From Ignavibacteria bacterium (lineage in GTDB: Bacteria > Bacteroidota > Ignavibacteria > SZUA-365): DNA of 64,000 nt. Location: NCBI GenBank assembly GCA_016720835.1, contig JADKJW010000011.1:1-64000 (forward strand). Direction: 5' to 3'. The notes beneath the pieces were generated by a model that saw only the letters and a list, made by a program, of their open reading frames with translations, did not search any database and was not told the origin of the DNA. Both the position numbers and the translations under genes were made by a program. Below are positions 25,850-36,900 of the stretch, piece by piece; within the stretch, counting starts at the first letter, position 1, and each line of letters begins with the position of its first letter.

Positions 25850-26935
25850 ATGAAAACCACTCCGTTCAACGACAAGCACATCGCTGCGGGCGCCAAAATG
25901 GTGGAGTTCGCCGGCTTCAGCATGCCCATCCAGTATCAGGGAATCATCGCCGAACACAAGCGCGTGCGCTCCACCGTCGGCGTCTTCGACGTCACGCACA
26001 TGGGCGAATTCGAGGTGCGGGGCAAGGATGCCTTCGCCTTCGTGCAGCGCATGACCACGAACGACGTCACCAAGCTCGAAGCCGGCAAGATCCAGTATTC
26101 TTCCATGCTCTACGATGATGGCGGCGTGGTGGACGACCTTCTCGTCTACCACTGCGGCGATTACGTGCAGCTCGTCGTCAACGCCTCCAACATGGCCAAG
26201 GACTTCGCCTGGCTGAAGGACCACCTCTCCGGCGACGTGCAGCTTATCGACAAAAGCGACGAAACCGCTCTGCTCGCCGTGCAGGGCCCGAAATCGCTCG
26301 ATACCATGCTGAAACTGACCGACCTCGACCTCTCGTCGCTCCCCTACTATCATTTCCTTCGCGGAAAAGTCGCAGGAATCGATTGCCTGATCTCGCGGAC
26401 GGGGTACACGGGCGAACTCGGTTTTGAAGTGTATTTCCAGTCCGATCCCGCGCTGGGCTCCAAAATGTGGGATGCAATTTTCGAAGCTGGCAAGGAATTC
26501 GACATCGCGCCGATCGGCCTTGGCGCCCGCGACACGCTGCGTCTGGAAGTCGGCTTCTGCCTGTACGGCAACGATATCGATCAGACCACGAATCCCCTCG
26601 AGGCCGGACTCGGATGGATTACCAAGCTCAACAAGGGCGACTTCACCGGACGCGACGTCCTGTTGAAGGTCAAGGAGCAGGGGCTTTCGCGCAAACTGGT
26701 CGGTCTCACCCTCGAGGGAAAAAATTTTCCGCGCCACGGCTATGATATCATCGTTGATGGAGCAGTGGCCGGCGTCGTCACCAGCGGCACCGTGTCGCCG
26801 ATGCTCGAGCACGGCATCGCGATGGCGTATGTGCCCTCCGCGCTCGCCGAGCCGGGCAGCGTGGTCCATGTGCGCATTCGCGCGCAGGACGTTCCCGCCA
26901 CCGTGACAAAGCTGCCGTTTGTTGTCAAGCAGTAA
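25850..26935 (+). CDS. gcvT: Aminomethyltransferase, glycine cleavage T protein
   Basis: A 361-residue protein of standard length. It takes the aminomethyl group from lipoylated H protein and passes it to tetrahydrofolate, releasing ammonia. Motifs are KTTPFNDKHIAAGAKMVEFAGFSMPIQY, VGVFDVTHMGEFEVRG (folate site), FVQRMTTNDVTKLEAGKIQYSSMLYDDGGVVDDLLVY, then ISRTGYTGELGFEVY and the C-terminal barrel VTSGTVSPMLEHGIAMAYV. gcvH and gcvP are not in the window. It is followed by ftsK, with which it may share a transcript. Confidence 0.94.
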   Translation: MKTTPFNDKHIAAGAKMVEFAGFSMPIQYQGIIAEHKRVRSTVGVFDVTHMGEFEVRGKDAFAFVQRMTTNDVTKLEAGKIQYSSMLYDDGGVVDDLLVYHCGDYVQLVVNASNMAKDFAWLKDHLSGDVQLIDKSDETALLAVQGPKSLDTMLKLTDLDLSSLPYYHFLRGKVAGIDCLISRTGYTGELGFEVYFQSDPALGSKMWDAIFEAGKEFDIAPIGLGARDTLRLEVGFCLYGNDIDQTTNPLEAGLGWITKLNKGDFTGRDVLLKVKEQGLSRKLVGLTLEGKNFPRHGYDIIVDGAVAGVVTSGTVSPMLEHGIAMAYVPSALAEPGSVVHVRIRAQDVPATVTKLPFVVKQ

Positions 26936-26980
26936 GCGGGAACGGGCGCCCGCCAGTCATCACCCGAGTGTTCCATTCGC

Positions 26981-29782
26981 TTGCCTGAGGAGACCGCTGT
27001 TTCTTCTGTGAGACGGAAAACCACACATACCGACAGTGCGAAGGATCAAAAGTCCCGCAAGAGGCTGGATCCGCACAGGAAGATGGACATCATCGGCATC
27101 CTGATGATCGTCTTCGCGGTGTTCGTCTTTCTCGCGCTGCTTTCCCATTCGTCCGCGGACGAGTCGTCGGCGGATCTCGGCCTCGGCGACCTCGTGCGCC
27201 TGTTCGGCGGCGACCAGGACATTCAGGCGCGCGCGGACATGACGCACAACTGGCTGGGATTGTTCGGAGCGCTGATCGCGAAATTCTTCATCAACATTAC
27301 GATCGGATACTTCTCCATCGCGTTTCCGATTCTCCTCGGCCTGTGGGGGTGGTTCATCCTCCGGAAGAAGGACCTCCGCGCTCCGGCATACTACACGAAC
27401 TACGCCGTCATTCTCGTCTTTCTCGGCGCCACGTTTTTCGGATTGCTTCGTCTTGTTTCCTGGATGCCGGAGATCTCTCCATCCTGGGCGGGGAACATCG
27501 GCGACTTCACCGCCGGTCTCATCGCGCGCCTGATCGGCACCACCGGCGGAATCATCGCCATCGTCACGACCATCATCGTCCTCGCGATCGTCGTCGTCGA
27601 CTACGACATCCATAAAACACTGGAGCGCGTCCGGCATCTCGGCGGCGCCTTCCTCTCCACGTTCCGTCGCGATGAATCGATGCTTGCCGCGGCGGGCGAA
27701 CACGGCGCGACAGTCCGGATTGACGTCGACAGCGTCCCCGCTCTTCCCGATCCCGTGCCTCTCCCCTCGGTGAAGGTCTCGGCGCGCAAAAAGGCGGACG
27801 CGCCCGCGCCCGACCCTGTGCCGTCAGAGCCGCCCGCTCCGCCGAAACGGATACCCGTCTCGATCGCGAGAACGGATGACGGCCTCCTCCTCCGTCCGGC
27901 GGGCGATCTGAAGGTGCGCGCCGACGAAGAATCCCAGCCCGTTCCGCCGGAGGGTGGCATGCGTTCCAACGGCGTCATTGCCAAGGAGAACATCGCCGAG
28001 CTGCGCGGCATTTACGCGGATGAAAACGAAGAGGCCTCGCATCACGAAGCCGTCTCAAAGAGTCGCGACACCGCGCAGCAGCGAACCGCGGATGCCGGCC
28101 CGCAAGATGCCGAGGACGTGATGAAAACGCCGGAACACCAGGGGAAAGGCGCGGATGCGACCGTTGTCGATCCCGCCGGCGTCATGATCAACGAGCACGA
28201 AAAGCGCGCGGTACAGCAGGCAATCGCGAAGAAAGTTGCCTTCGCCGATGCGAGCGTCAACAGCGAGGAGACCAACAAGGAACTCGCCGGGGAAAAACTC
28301 GGCGGCTATAAATTTCCGACTCCGGAAATACTGGACGAGCAGGTCCGTTTCCGCGGCGTCACGGACGAAGAACTCAAATTGAAGGCGGAACTCGTCGTCG
28401 AGAAACTCGCGGTGTTCGGTATCGGGATCCGCGACATTCAGGTGATTCCCGGCCCGGTGGTGACGCAGTTCGAGCTCGTGCCGGACTCCAGCGTGAAAAT
28501 CAGCAAGATCGTGTCGCTGGCGGACGATCTCGCGCTTGCGCTCGCGGCACGCGGCATCCGCATCATCGCGCCGATTCCAGGGAAAAGTGCGGTGGGAGTG
28601 GAGATTCCGAACAACGCGCCCGAGATGGTGAATTTTCGCAGCGTGGTGTCGTCGTCGCAGTTCCAGAAGGCCAAGCTGCATCTGCCGCTCGGTCTCGGAA
28701 AGGCCATCAACGGCGATGTGTTTTGCGACGACCTGGCGCGGATGCCGCACCTTTTGATCGCGGGCGCGACCGGTTCCGGGAAGAGCGTGGGCATCAACGT
28801 CATGATCTGCAGCCTGCTCTACAAGCTGCATCCATCGGAAGTCAAGTTTGTGATGATCGATCCGAAGAAGATCGAGTTGCAGCAGTATCGCGGACTGTCC
28901 CAGCACTTCCTTGCGACGAGTCCGGACATCGACGAAGAGATCATCACCGATCCCGCGAACGCGGTCATCGTTCTCAAGAGCCTCGAGCTCGAGATGGACA
29001 TGCGGTACACGAAGCTCGCAAAGGCCGGCGTGCGGCACGTCAACGATTACAATCAGAAGGTTCGCGCGGGACTCCTGAAGGACACGGACACGTTGAGCCA
29101 TTATAAACTCCCCTACATCGTGGTCATCATCGACGAACTCGCCGATCTCATGATTACGGCGGCGAGGGAAGTCGAGGAACCGATTGCGCGACTTGCCCAG
29201 CTCGCGCGCGCCGTCGGGATGCACCTGATCGTCGCAACCCAGCGCCCCTCGGTGGATGTGCTCACCGGTGTCATCAAGGCCAACTTCTCCGCGCGTATTG
29301 CATACCAGGTCGCGAGCCGCATCGATTCCCGCACCATTCTCGACACGCAGGGAGCCGACCAGCTGCTCGGCAACGGTGACATGCTGTATCAACCGAGCGG
29401 ACAGCCGAAACCCGTGCGCATTCAGAATGCCTTTCTCGCGACGGCGGAAGTGGAGCGCATTGTCGATTTCATCGACATGCAGAAGGGCTATCTGCGCCCC
29501 TATCACCTGCCTTCCGTGAAAGCGGGAAAACGGGGGCAATCCCGGGAGGATTCCATCGATACCGACGACCTCCTTCACGAGGCGGCGAGGCTCATCGTGC
29601 GCTATCAGCAGGGCTCTGTCTCGCTGTTGCAGCGGCGCTTGAAAATCGGGTACTCGCGTGCCGCCCGAATTGTGGATCAGCTCGAATCCGCCGGTGTCGT
29701 CGGTCCGGCCGATGGCAGCAAGGCGCGCGACGTCCTCGTCGAGGACGAACAGGTGCTCGACGAAATCCTTCTGCACTATTAA
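26981..29782 (+). CDS. ftsK: DNA translocase FtsK/SpoIIIE
   Basis: A 933-residue septal DNA pump that moves chromosome ends and activates dimer resolution. About five N-terminal membrane segments (MDIIGILMIVFAVFVFLALL, then IGYFSIAFPILLGLWGWFIL and others) precede a Pro/Ala- and acid-rich linker (residues of about 255-420). The alpha domain contains DEELKLKAELVVEKLAVFGI. The motor has Walker A GATGSGKS near 595-602 and Walker B VVIIDELADL near 715. The DNA-reading gamma winged helix is at the end (LIVRYQQGSVSLLQRRLKIGYSRAARIVDQLE). The start is uncertain: TTG 26981 as given, or GTG 27008; both lack an ideal Shine-Dalgarno spacing. Confidence 0.95.
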   Translation: MPEETAVSSVRRKTTHTDSAKDQKSRKRLDPHRKMDIIGILMIVFAVFVFLALLSHSSADESSADLGLGDLVRLFGGDQDIQARADMTHNWLGLFGALIAKFFINITIGYFSIAFPILLGLWGWFILRKKDLRAPAYYTNYAVILVFLGATFFGLLRLVSWMPEISPSWAGNIGDFTAGLIARLIGTTGGIIAIVTTIIVLAIVVVDYDIHKTLERVRHLGGAFLSTFRRDESMLAAAGEHGATVRIDVDSVPALPDPVPLPSVKVSARKKADAPAPDPVPSEPPAPPKRIPVSIARTDDGLLLRPAGDLKVRADEESQPVPPEGGMRSNGVIAKENIAELRGIYADENEEASHHEAVSKSRDTAQQRTADAGPQDAEDVMKTPEHQGKGADATVVDPAGVMINEHEKRAVQQAIAKKVAFADASVNSEETNKELAGEKLGGYKFPTPEILDEQVRFRGVTDEELKLKAELVVEKLAVFGIGIRDIQVIPGPVVTQFELVPDSSVKISKIVSLADDLALALAARGIRIIAPIPGKSAVGVEIPNNAPEMVNFRSVVSSSQFQKAKLHLPLGLGKAINGDVFCDDLARMPHLLIAGATGSGKSVGINVMICSLLYKLHPSEVKFVMIDPKKIELQQYRGLSQHFLATSPDIDEEIITDPANAVIVLKSLELEMDMRYTKLAKAGVRHVNDYNQKVRAGLLKDTDTLSHYKLPYIVVIIDELADLMITAAREVEEPIARLAQLARAVGMHLIVATQRPSVDVLTGVIKANFSARIAYQVASRIDSRTILDTQGADQLLGNGDMLYQPSGQPKPVRIQNAFLATAEVERIVDFIDMQKGYLRPYHLPSVKAGKRGQSREDSIDTDDLLHEAARLIVRYQQGSVSLLQRRLKIGYSRAARIVDQLESAGVVGPADGSKARDVLVEDEQVLDEILLHY

Positions 29783-29796
29783 GCGGGAGCTACGGA

Positions 29797-30471
29797 ATGG
29801 AAAACGCGACAAATCTGGGAAGGCTCCTTCCGGGAATCATGAAAAGACTGCTGCTCCTGATCGTCCTCCTCCTCGCAAGCACGCTCCTGCTCTTCGCGGC
29901 GATTACCGCGAAGGAAATCATTGAAAAAGTGCAGGACCGCTACGATGACATGTCCGATGCCGTGGTAACGTTCACACAGAAGGTCCGCTTCAAAGTGTCG
30001 CGCATGGAGCAGCAGACAACAGGAACGTTGTACTTCAAGAAGAAGAATAAATACCGGATCGAAACCGAGCAGCGCACCGTGGTGACCGACGGGAAGTCTT
30101 CCTGGTCGTACAGTGCGCAGAACAAGCAGCTTGTGATAAGCGCGTACAAAGAGGACGCGCGCTCGATGTCGCCCGAAAAACTTCTCACCCAGTACCCGAA
30201 GGATTACTACTCCGCTCTCACCGGAGAAGAAAAAGTGGGCAGTGAGGCCTGTTACGCCTTGAAATTGACTCCTCGAGAAGAAAGCGGAGCCGCGAAAACC
30301 ATGAAGATCTGGGTCAGCAAGGCATGGCTGATTCGGAAATTGGAAATCACCGATCTGAACGGGACTGTCACGACCTACGTCATCAAAGACGTTGTTGTCG
30401 ACAAAGGCATTCCCGACACGCGTTTTGACTTCAAGGCTCCCCAGGGGACGGACGTCATTGACCTTCGATAA
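29797..30471 (+). CDS. lolA: Outer-membrane lipoprotein carrier protein LolA family
   Basis: A 224-residue periplasmic carrier. ATG 29797 has GGAG at 29785-29788; ATG 29839 is an alternative that gives a shorter signal sequence (MKRLLLLIVLLLASTLLLFAA). The mature part shows LolA features: AKEIIEKVQDRYDDMSDAVVTFTQ, GTLYFKKKNKYRIETEQRTVVTDGKSSWSYSAQNKQLVI, then MKIWVSKAWLIRKLEITDLNGTVTTYVIKDV. LolA shuttles lipoproteins from the LolCDE release complex to the outer membrane. Its gene starts 14 bases after the ftsK stop and the ftsK-lolA order is common in Bacteroidota. Confidence 0.9.
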   Translation: MENATNLGRLLPGIMKRLLLLIVLLLASTLLLFAAITAKEIIEKVQDRYDDMSDAVVTFTQKVRFKVSRMEQQTTGTLYFKKKNKYRIETEQRTVVTDGKSSWSYSAQNKQLVISAYKEDARSMSPEKLLTQYPKDYYSALTGEEKVGSEACYALKLTPREESGAAKTMKIWVSKAWLIRKLEITDLNGTVTTYVIKDVVVDKGIPDTRFDFKAPQGTDVIDLR

Positions 30472-30937
30472 TTCCAGCCATTACAGGACATCAACCTGAA
30501 AAGGAGAAGAGCACCTGGGTAAACAACTGCCATGGCCGTGCGCGGTCAAAGGCGTCAAGAACCAGCCGGACGCGATGTCGTTGGTGTCAGGAATTTGACA
30601 CCATTTGGAAAAAGTTGATTTTTCGTCCATAAACGTAGATTATTTTTTGGCAGTATTCTTGTAAGAATATCTGGGCCAGATTAGTCTCCGGACGGAATTG
30701 AGAAAAATTTCAGACGCAGTTGTTTCAAGGTCATGTGAACGGTATATTTAGAAGCTTAAAAAGTCTGCCCAGTCTCAAAATCGAATCAATGAAACTTGAC
30801 GTGTCTATATCGAACGAATGTATCATGCATCAACAGGAGGAGCTGAATCATCAGCAGCTAGGAAGCGAAAATCCTCAACGCAGCATCAACCAGTCAACCC
30901 TAATTATTCTCTATCAACCATCTAGGAGATTTCACGG
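30472..30937. other. Long upstream region of the giant surface protein gene
   Basis: A 466-base AT-rich spacer with no convincing gene. Besides the promoter at 30720-30750 it contains TTGACA at 30595-30600 and TTG at 30615-30617 followed by 23 bases and TATTTTTTGG (30641-30650), which could be a second promoter. A short frame 30720-30941 has no ribosome-binding site and no family resemblance. AGGAG at about 30924-30928 precedes ATG 30938. Confidence 0.55.
30720..30750 (+). promoter_or_regulatory. Bacteroidota-type promoter for the giant surface protein
   Basis: TTG 30720-30722, 20-base spacer, TATATTTA 30743-30750 (one mismatch from TAnnTTTG). It predicts an untranslated leader of about 180 bases. 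Confidence 0.55.
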
Positions 30938-33900
30938 ATGAAAAAAGGTCTCACCTTGCTTTCCTTCTTGGCTCTACTGCTCGTCGCATCGACGGCGCAG
31001 GCACAGCTGAGAACGGGGAAGGGCGACTTCTTCAACCTCACCCGTACGGTCGAACAGACTCGTGATTCCGTGACGTTTGTCACTGACACGTTGTCTCTGT
31101 TCGACTCGGGTGCAGGCGTCCAGAACTTCATCGACCGCGATTCCGTGGTGATCATGTTCGTCCAGAACAGGTTCAAAATCGTCAACAACATGTTGACGGG
31201 CAACCTGTTTGACTATGTCAAGGTTCGTGTCAGCACGAGCAGCCCTGGCATGACGGTCGGTCGCCAGCAGTACAACGGTGTTGTCACTGCAGTCGGAGTC
31301 GGTGGTGCGGTTATCGGCAACGATAACGCCACCGCAGGTCGCGATGTCGGACTCCGTCCGGTGTACCGCAGAGTCGGTAACATCGCGACGTCGTCGCCGT
31401 TTTTCCCGAAGGACCCGAACACTTTCCGTCAGATGCTCACCTTCCAGGTGAACAATCCGACTCCCGGAGGTGACGGTATCCAGATCCGCAACATCTATTT
31501 CAAGCCGAACATCAACAACCTCACCGGTCTTGCTGTTCCGCCCGATACCACCAAAGACACGCTTCGCGCGTATCATGTGATTGGTAACGTTGCCAACATC
31601 GCCAACGCCGGCGACGTTGTCAGCCAGACCGATCTCGCCATTGTCCGCCTGCTTCCGGGCACAACCCAGATTATTTCCTGGATCAACGATTCGGCGCAGG
31701 CCGTCGATGCAGGTGAGTACATTGGTTCCTTCGGTGACTATTCCCGTGGTCGTTATTTCCTCGGTGATGATGGTCTTCCGATGGCCCAGTCGCTTACCAT
31801 GCAGCTTCGCCCGAGTGCGACCCGTATCCTGGGTCTGACGACCGTTCAGAACCCGGATTATGGAATGCTCGTCGACGGTTTCCCGCCCGAGCGGAATCCG
31901 CTGAAATTCACGAATCTCTATCAGACTCTCGCCCCGTTCTGGCTGAACAGCGATTTCCCGGCTGTCTATCCGGCCTTCCCGGGCGACATCAACAGCAATC
32001 CGAACCCGGAAATGGGTCTCATTCCGCCGTACCGCGTCGGTGAATATGCCGTCGGGCACATCGGAAGAGATCACATGCCGGGCCTCGTTTCCTCTGCCGT
32101 TGACACGGTTCGTTTCTATGATTCCTATGGCAACCGTACATGGGATCGTATGACGCAGCCCAACCTGAAAGCGCTTTCCTATACCATGGGAACGCCGCAG
32201 GGTGCAGATGCGACGATTTACCTGAAAGGCTACCAGTCCGCCGACGACACCCTCCGCCAGTATGGCCAGATCGTGTATCGCCGCCTGGCCTATACCCACG
32301 CCGACATCGGTTCCAATCCCGGTGGCGTCGAGGATTCCGTGCGTATCGTCGTTTCCGCCAACGTGTATTTCACGACTCCTGGTGGCGTCGATGGCATGCT
32401 TCAGGCGTATGCTGACACATCGGGCGGTTTCCCGCGCCAGTGGTCATACAGCGTGCGATCGATCGAATCGAATCTCGACAACCAGGCGCGTACCAACGTG
32501 GGCTGGCAGATCGATCCGGATCGCACCGGCGTCGATCCGCTTGGCATCAACTCGCTTCCTCCCACCGGCTTGAAGATCGTTGTCCGCCCGAACATCCCGC
32601 GTTCGATCGACATCGAAAACAACCCCCGTTGGAAGGGTTCGGCCGATCGTAACTGGATCCAGTCCGACATCTTCATCACGGACGGTTACGGCAACACGGT
32701 TGATGACAACGAGCGCTTCAAGTTTGAACTGAGCCCGTTCGGTCATCTGACCTATGTCACTCCGCCTTCCACGCAGCCGTATCGCTTGAACGGTATCTTT
32801 GATTCTCTCATCACGACGGTGCCGAACGTGATCGTCAGTGGTCAGAACATCGATTCCGGTCGCGTGCACGTCATGTTCTCGAACATGGGTCATGCAACCC
32901 GCGTGATGCGCGCCGCGAGCGGCAGCAACCCCGCTGGTGCGTATCGCATCCGCGTCCGCGCCTCGTATGCATTCAACGATCGGTTCACGGATCTTTCAGA
33001 TCCGCTGAAGCTCGATCCGGCTCCGGGTCCCGGCTTCTCGCATGCCTATCTGATTCCTGACGGCTCGCCGAACAACAACTTCGGCGTGTGGTTTGGACCG
33101 ATTCCGGCTCCGGGTAATCCGACTCCGAATCACAATGGAAAGTTCGGCAAGCCCATGGGCCAGACCGTGGCCATGGATTCCTCCGACGTCTATTGGGATG
33201 GCCTCGACTGGCAGTATTTCCCGGTCAATCCGCGTCTCGAAGTCGTGACCGGTACGGGTGATGCTCTCATCGTGGGTTCCGTGCATACCTTCACTCGCCC
33301 CGGCGAACTGAAGAGCGATCATATCTACAACAAACTGTATGTGCGTATTACGGACATCCAGGGCAACCCGAAAGACATCGCACCGTACTTCGACGCGAAC
33401 GATCGCCAGAAGAACCGCGTGTGGGTGGAACTGCCGGACAATGCACCGTTCGTCGATGCATTCAACGCGGGCACCTACAACAAGGTGTTCTTCGGTTCCG
33501 TTTCCCCGAACGTTGCCTGGAGAGGCGCTGGTTCGCCGGTCCAGTATGACAATCCTACCAACCCGGCCGGTTTCGATCCGTCGTATCCCGACGGTCCGAA
33601 CATGGGCCAGATCCTCAATGCCGAGCTCGTGAACGTTCCCGCAGGTCAGGGTCTTCCTGGCATCCAGGGCGACATTCAGACCGGTATTTCGTACAACGCG
33701 GTTCGCTTCTATCTCCGCGCGCCGAAGAACGTGAGGAAGCTGAGCCTCGCGGGTACTGATGTCATCCGCATCAAAGCCCACCTGACGATCAACTCGAACA
33801 TCCCGAACGTGGGTGATTTCAGCATCGAAAGCGGTTTCGCTGAAGTCAGCTTCGTTCCCGACGTTGCCCAGAACGTTGAAATCTTCAAGTCGTGGGGCAA

Positions 33901-36900
33901 GCCTGCCGGAACCGTGACCCCGATGGAAGGCTGGAGCCCCATCAGCGACAATGACGCACTCGCCGCAGCGTACCCGACCGGTACACCGCGCGACGCTGCT
34001 GAAGGCGCAGAGTTCTACAAGGGCTACTTCTTCCGCGCGATCGGCGCCGTGCCGCCGACGACGGGCATCGCGTTCCCGACTCCTCTCGAGCCGGTCAACA
34101 AGGGCATCGGCGGTTTCCTCGCCAGCGACGTTTCGCTCGACGGCGATTGCACCGCACCGATTCCGCTTGACACTGTCATGGTGTCCGAGCACAACCAGCA
34201 GATGCGTATCGTCGCGCGTCTCCTCGATCAGTACAACAACCCCATCGGCGGCCGCCTTGTGAAGTTCTTCATGGAGAGCGAGACCCTTCCGATCACCCTT
34301 CCCAAGACGCAGTTGCAGGACAATGCGCAGCGTGGCGGTTTCGGTGAATTCGGCCGGACCTCGGTTTCTGATGATACCCTCAAGCGCACCACGATTGGTG
34401 ATACCGCAACAGCGGGCTGGGTCACCGCATACTACGTCTCTGGTCGCGTTGCGCATCAGATCGTCCGTATCGCGTTGACTCCCGACACGCTTGCGTTTGA
34501 TCTCTCCCCGAATGGTCGCAATCTTGGCGAAGGCACCGCGGTTGGCGAAAGCCGTCGTGGTTTCGCGCCTCGCGTGATCATTCCTCTCTACCTGACGACA
34601 GCGCCGACGATCCGCGTGCAGATCTATCCGTACACTGCAGCAGCGACGTCGCCGGTTCCGCTTCCGGTGGATCTCATCAACATCCAGGCGCTCGAGCACG
34701 TGTCCATCTATCCGGATTCGCGCGGTGCCGGCTATGCTCCGTATTTCCATTCCTATTCCGCGAACCCGTTCTTTGTCGAACAGCGTGCGACGCACTTGGG
34801 CCGTATGGCGAATTCCAATATCCGCCCGTACATCCCCGATACGTTGAACCTGAGCGACGATGACAAGAACGGACTCAACTCCGTGACTGCCGGTCGTACC
34901 GTGACGCTTCTCGCTCGCGAATACGATCGTTTCGGCAACCTCGTTGAATTGCAGATCAAGCCGCCGTACGACATGAACAACGTCGGCAACGTGATCGATA
35001 CTGCCCGTATCAAGTTCCGCATGTGGGGCGCCAACTTCGGTTCCCTCCCGGCACCGTACAACGCAGCAGGCGGTACCATCGTCCCGGCCAGCAACTGGAC
35101 GAACGACGAGTACGGTCCCATGCGCAAGGCGCGTTATCGTCACACGCAGATCAGCAATCTCGTTGCAGGCGTGCATATCAACCAGACCACGTATCTGACT
35201 GCCCTCGAGTATCAGACTCCGAAGACGTCCGATGCGACGGTGTACGTTGAAGCATGGGCCGCTGCATGGCCGGATCCGACGCGTCCAGGTGCAACGGACA
35301 TCATCCGCGACACCATCAAGGTCATGTCCGTCACGAAGAGCCCGACCCGTTTTGACATCCTCCGCGCAGGCCAGGAATATCTGGTGAGCCGCGCTGGTCG
35401 TTTCCTTGGTCAGGGTACCCCCGAAACCAGAACGATCAACCTCGGTGCTCCGCAGATCAACCTCCCGGCCGGTACCGACATCAACAAGCATCAGCTTGAT
35501 GCCGTCGGTGTGGATAACATCCTCATGAGTCAGGCCTACAAGCGCGATGTGTCCGAAGCGCCGATCGGCAAGTACCTTGTCGTCAACAACGACAACGTGC
35601 CGCTCGATCGCCAGGGCGATCCGCTGTATGTCGACGCAGCCGCCGCGGAAATCAATCCGAACTTTGACCGCGATCCGTATTCGAATCTCCCGGTCTTCCA
35701 GAAACTCGATGTCTACAATAACCTCAGCCAGTTCACCGCACCGACCAATCGCTTTAACAAGCTGAACGACGACATGCAGGTGAAGTTGGGCTACACCATT
35801 CCTGGTGCACGCTCCGACGCGACGGGTTATTTCTTTGATCATACCATCGCCGGTGGCGGAAGCATCTACAGCCCGTTCGCACTCGCGACACAGTATGGTA
35901 CCATTCCGTATGAAGGTATCGGCTGGCATGTCGTGACCGATCAGAACAGCGGTCAGAATGTTACTTCCAACCAGCGTCCGGTTCTTCTCCGCGCGACCCC
36001 GATCTGGGAAAACAATCCGCCGACAGGTGGCAATCCTTACGGCGTTGCCAACTTCACAGGAAAGAATGCCCAGCCTGGTCAGACAAGAGAGTACACGAAC
36101 CGTCTCTATGCTGATTCCGTCTATTCCTATGTCAATGCTCCCTTCGGCGGCACCAAGGCGAACTCCATGCGCGGTGAGCTCATGGGCACGTTTACCGACC
36201 GCGGCCGTCCGGGTAGCTTTGCGTCGCAGACGAACGGCGAATTCGACCGCGTGACGCGCATCGGCGCAAGCGGTTGGAGGCCGGAAGACTTCACCATCGC
36301 AGGCCTCAATGGCATGGCCCGCTCCAAGAACGGTGTCGGCGTGTGGGGCGGTACCGATAACAATGGTGGTCTCTTCTCTGGTGACTTCGGTCGCCGCATC
36401 CTCGTCGTCTCGGGTGCCTTCGGCGTGAGCACCGGCTCGCTTCCGATCGCTCCTGGTGCGTTCATCCGCCTGGTTGACTCCACGACCGAGCAGGTGATCG
36501 ATCTTCGCATCATCGATCCGACTCTGACCAACAAGGCTGGCAATGTTGTTGACAACAGCTCCAGCTACGATCAGGGCAAGTGGACCGTCGTTCGCAAGGC
36601 CCAGCGCATTGCGAATAACTTCTGGCACCTCGACGATACGTACTGGAGAGGCGGCGACGGCATCGAGGATGGTATCCTCGGTCCCAACGCGAATGCCGCT
36701 CTGGTCGGCGAATTGCCGTATGCGAACAAGGGCGTCCCGTCGTCCTTCGGCGCAAGCGCTCCGGAAGCAGCAGCGACACGTTCGTTCTTCGGACCGACCG
36801 GATCGCGCAACCTGCTCCATTCGTTTGTGGTCGTGCCGTATCGCATCGCATACCTTTCGATCTTCCCGAGCTCCTTCGATCCGAGCCAGGGCATGTTCGA

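Noticed and set aside
30720..30941. Small 73-codon frame upstream of the giant surface protein
   Set aside because: It begins at the promoter -33 element, lacks a ribosome-binding site and has no recognisable sequence; the stretch is better explained as an untranslated leader.
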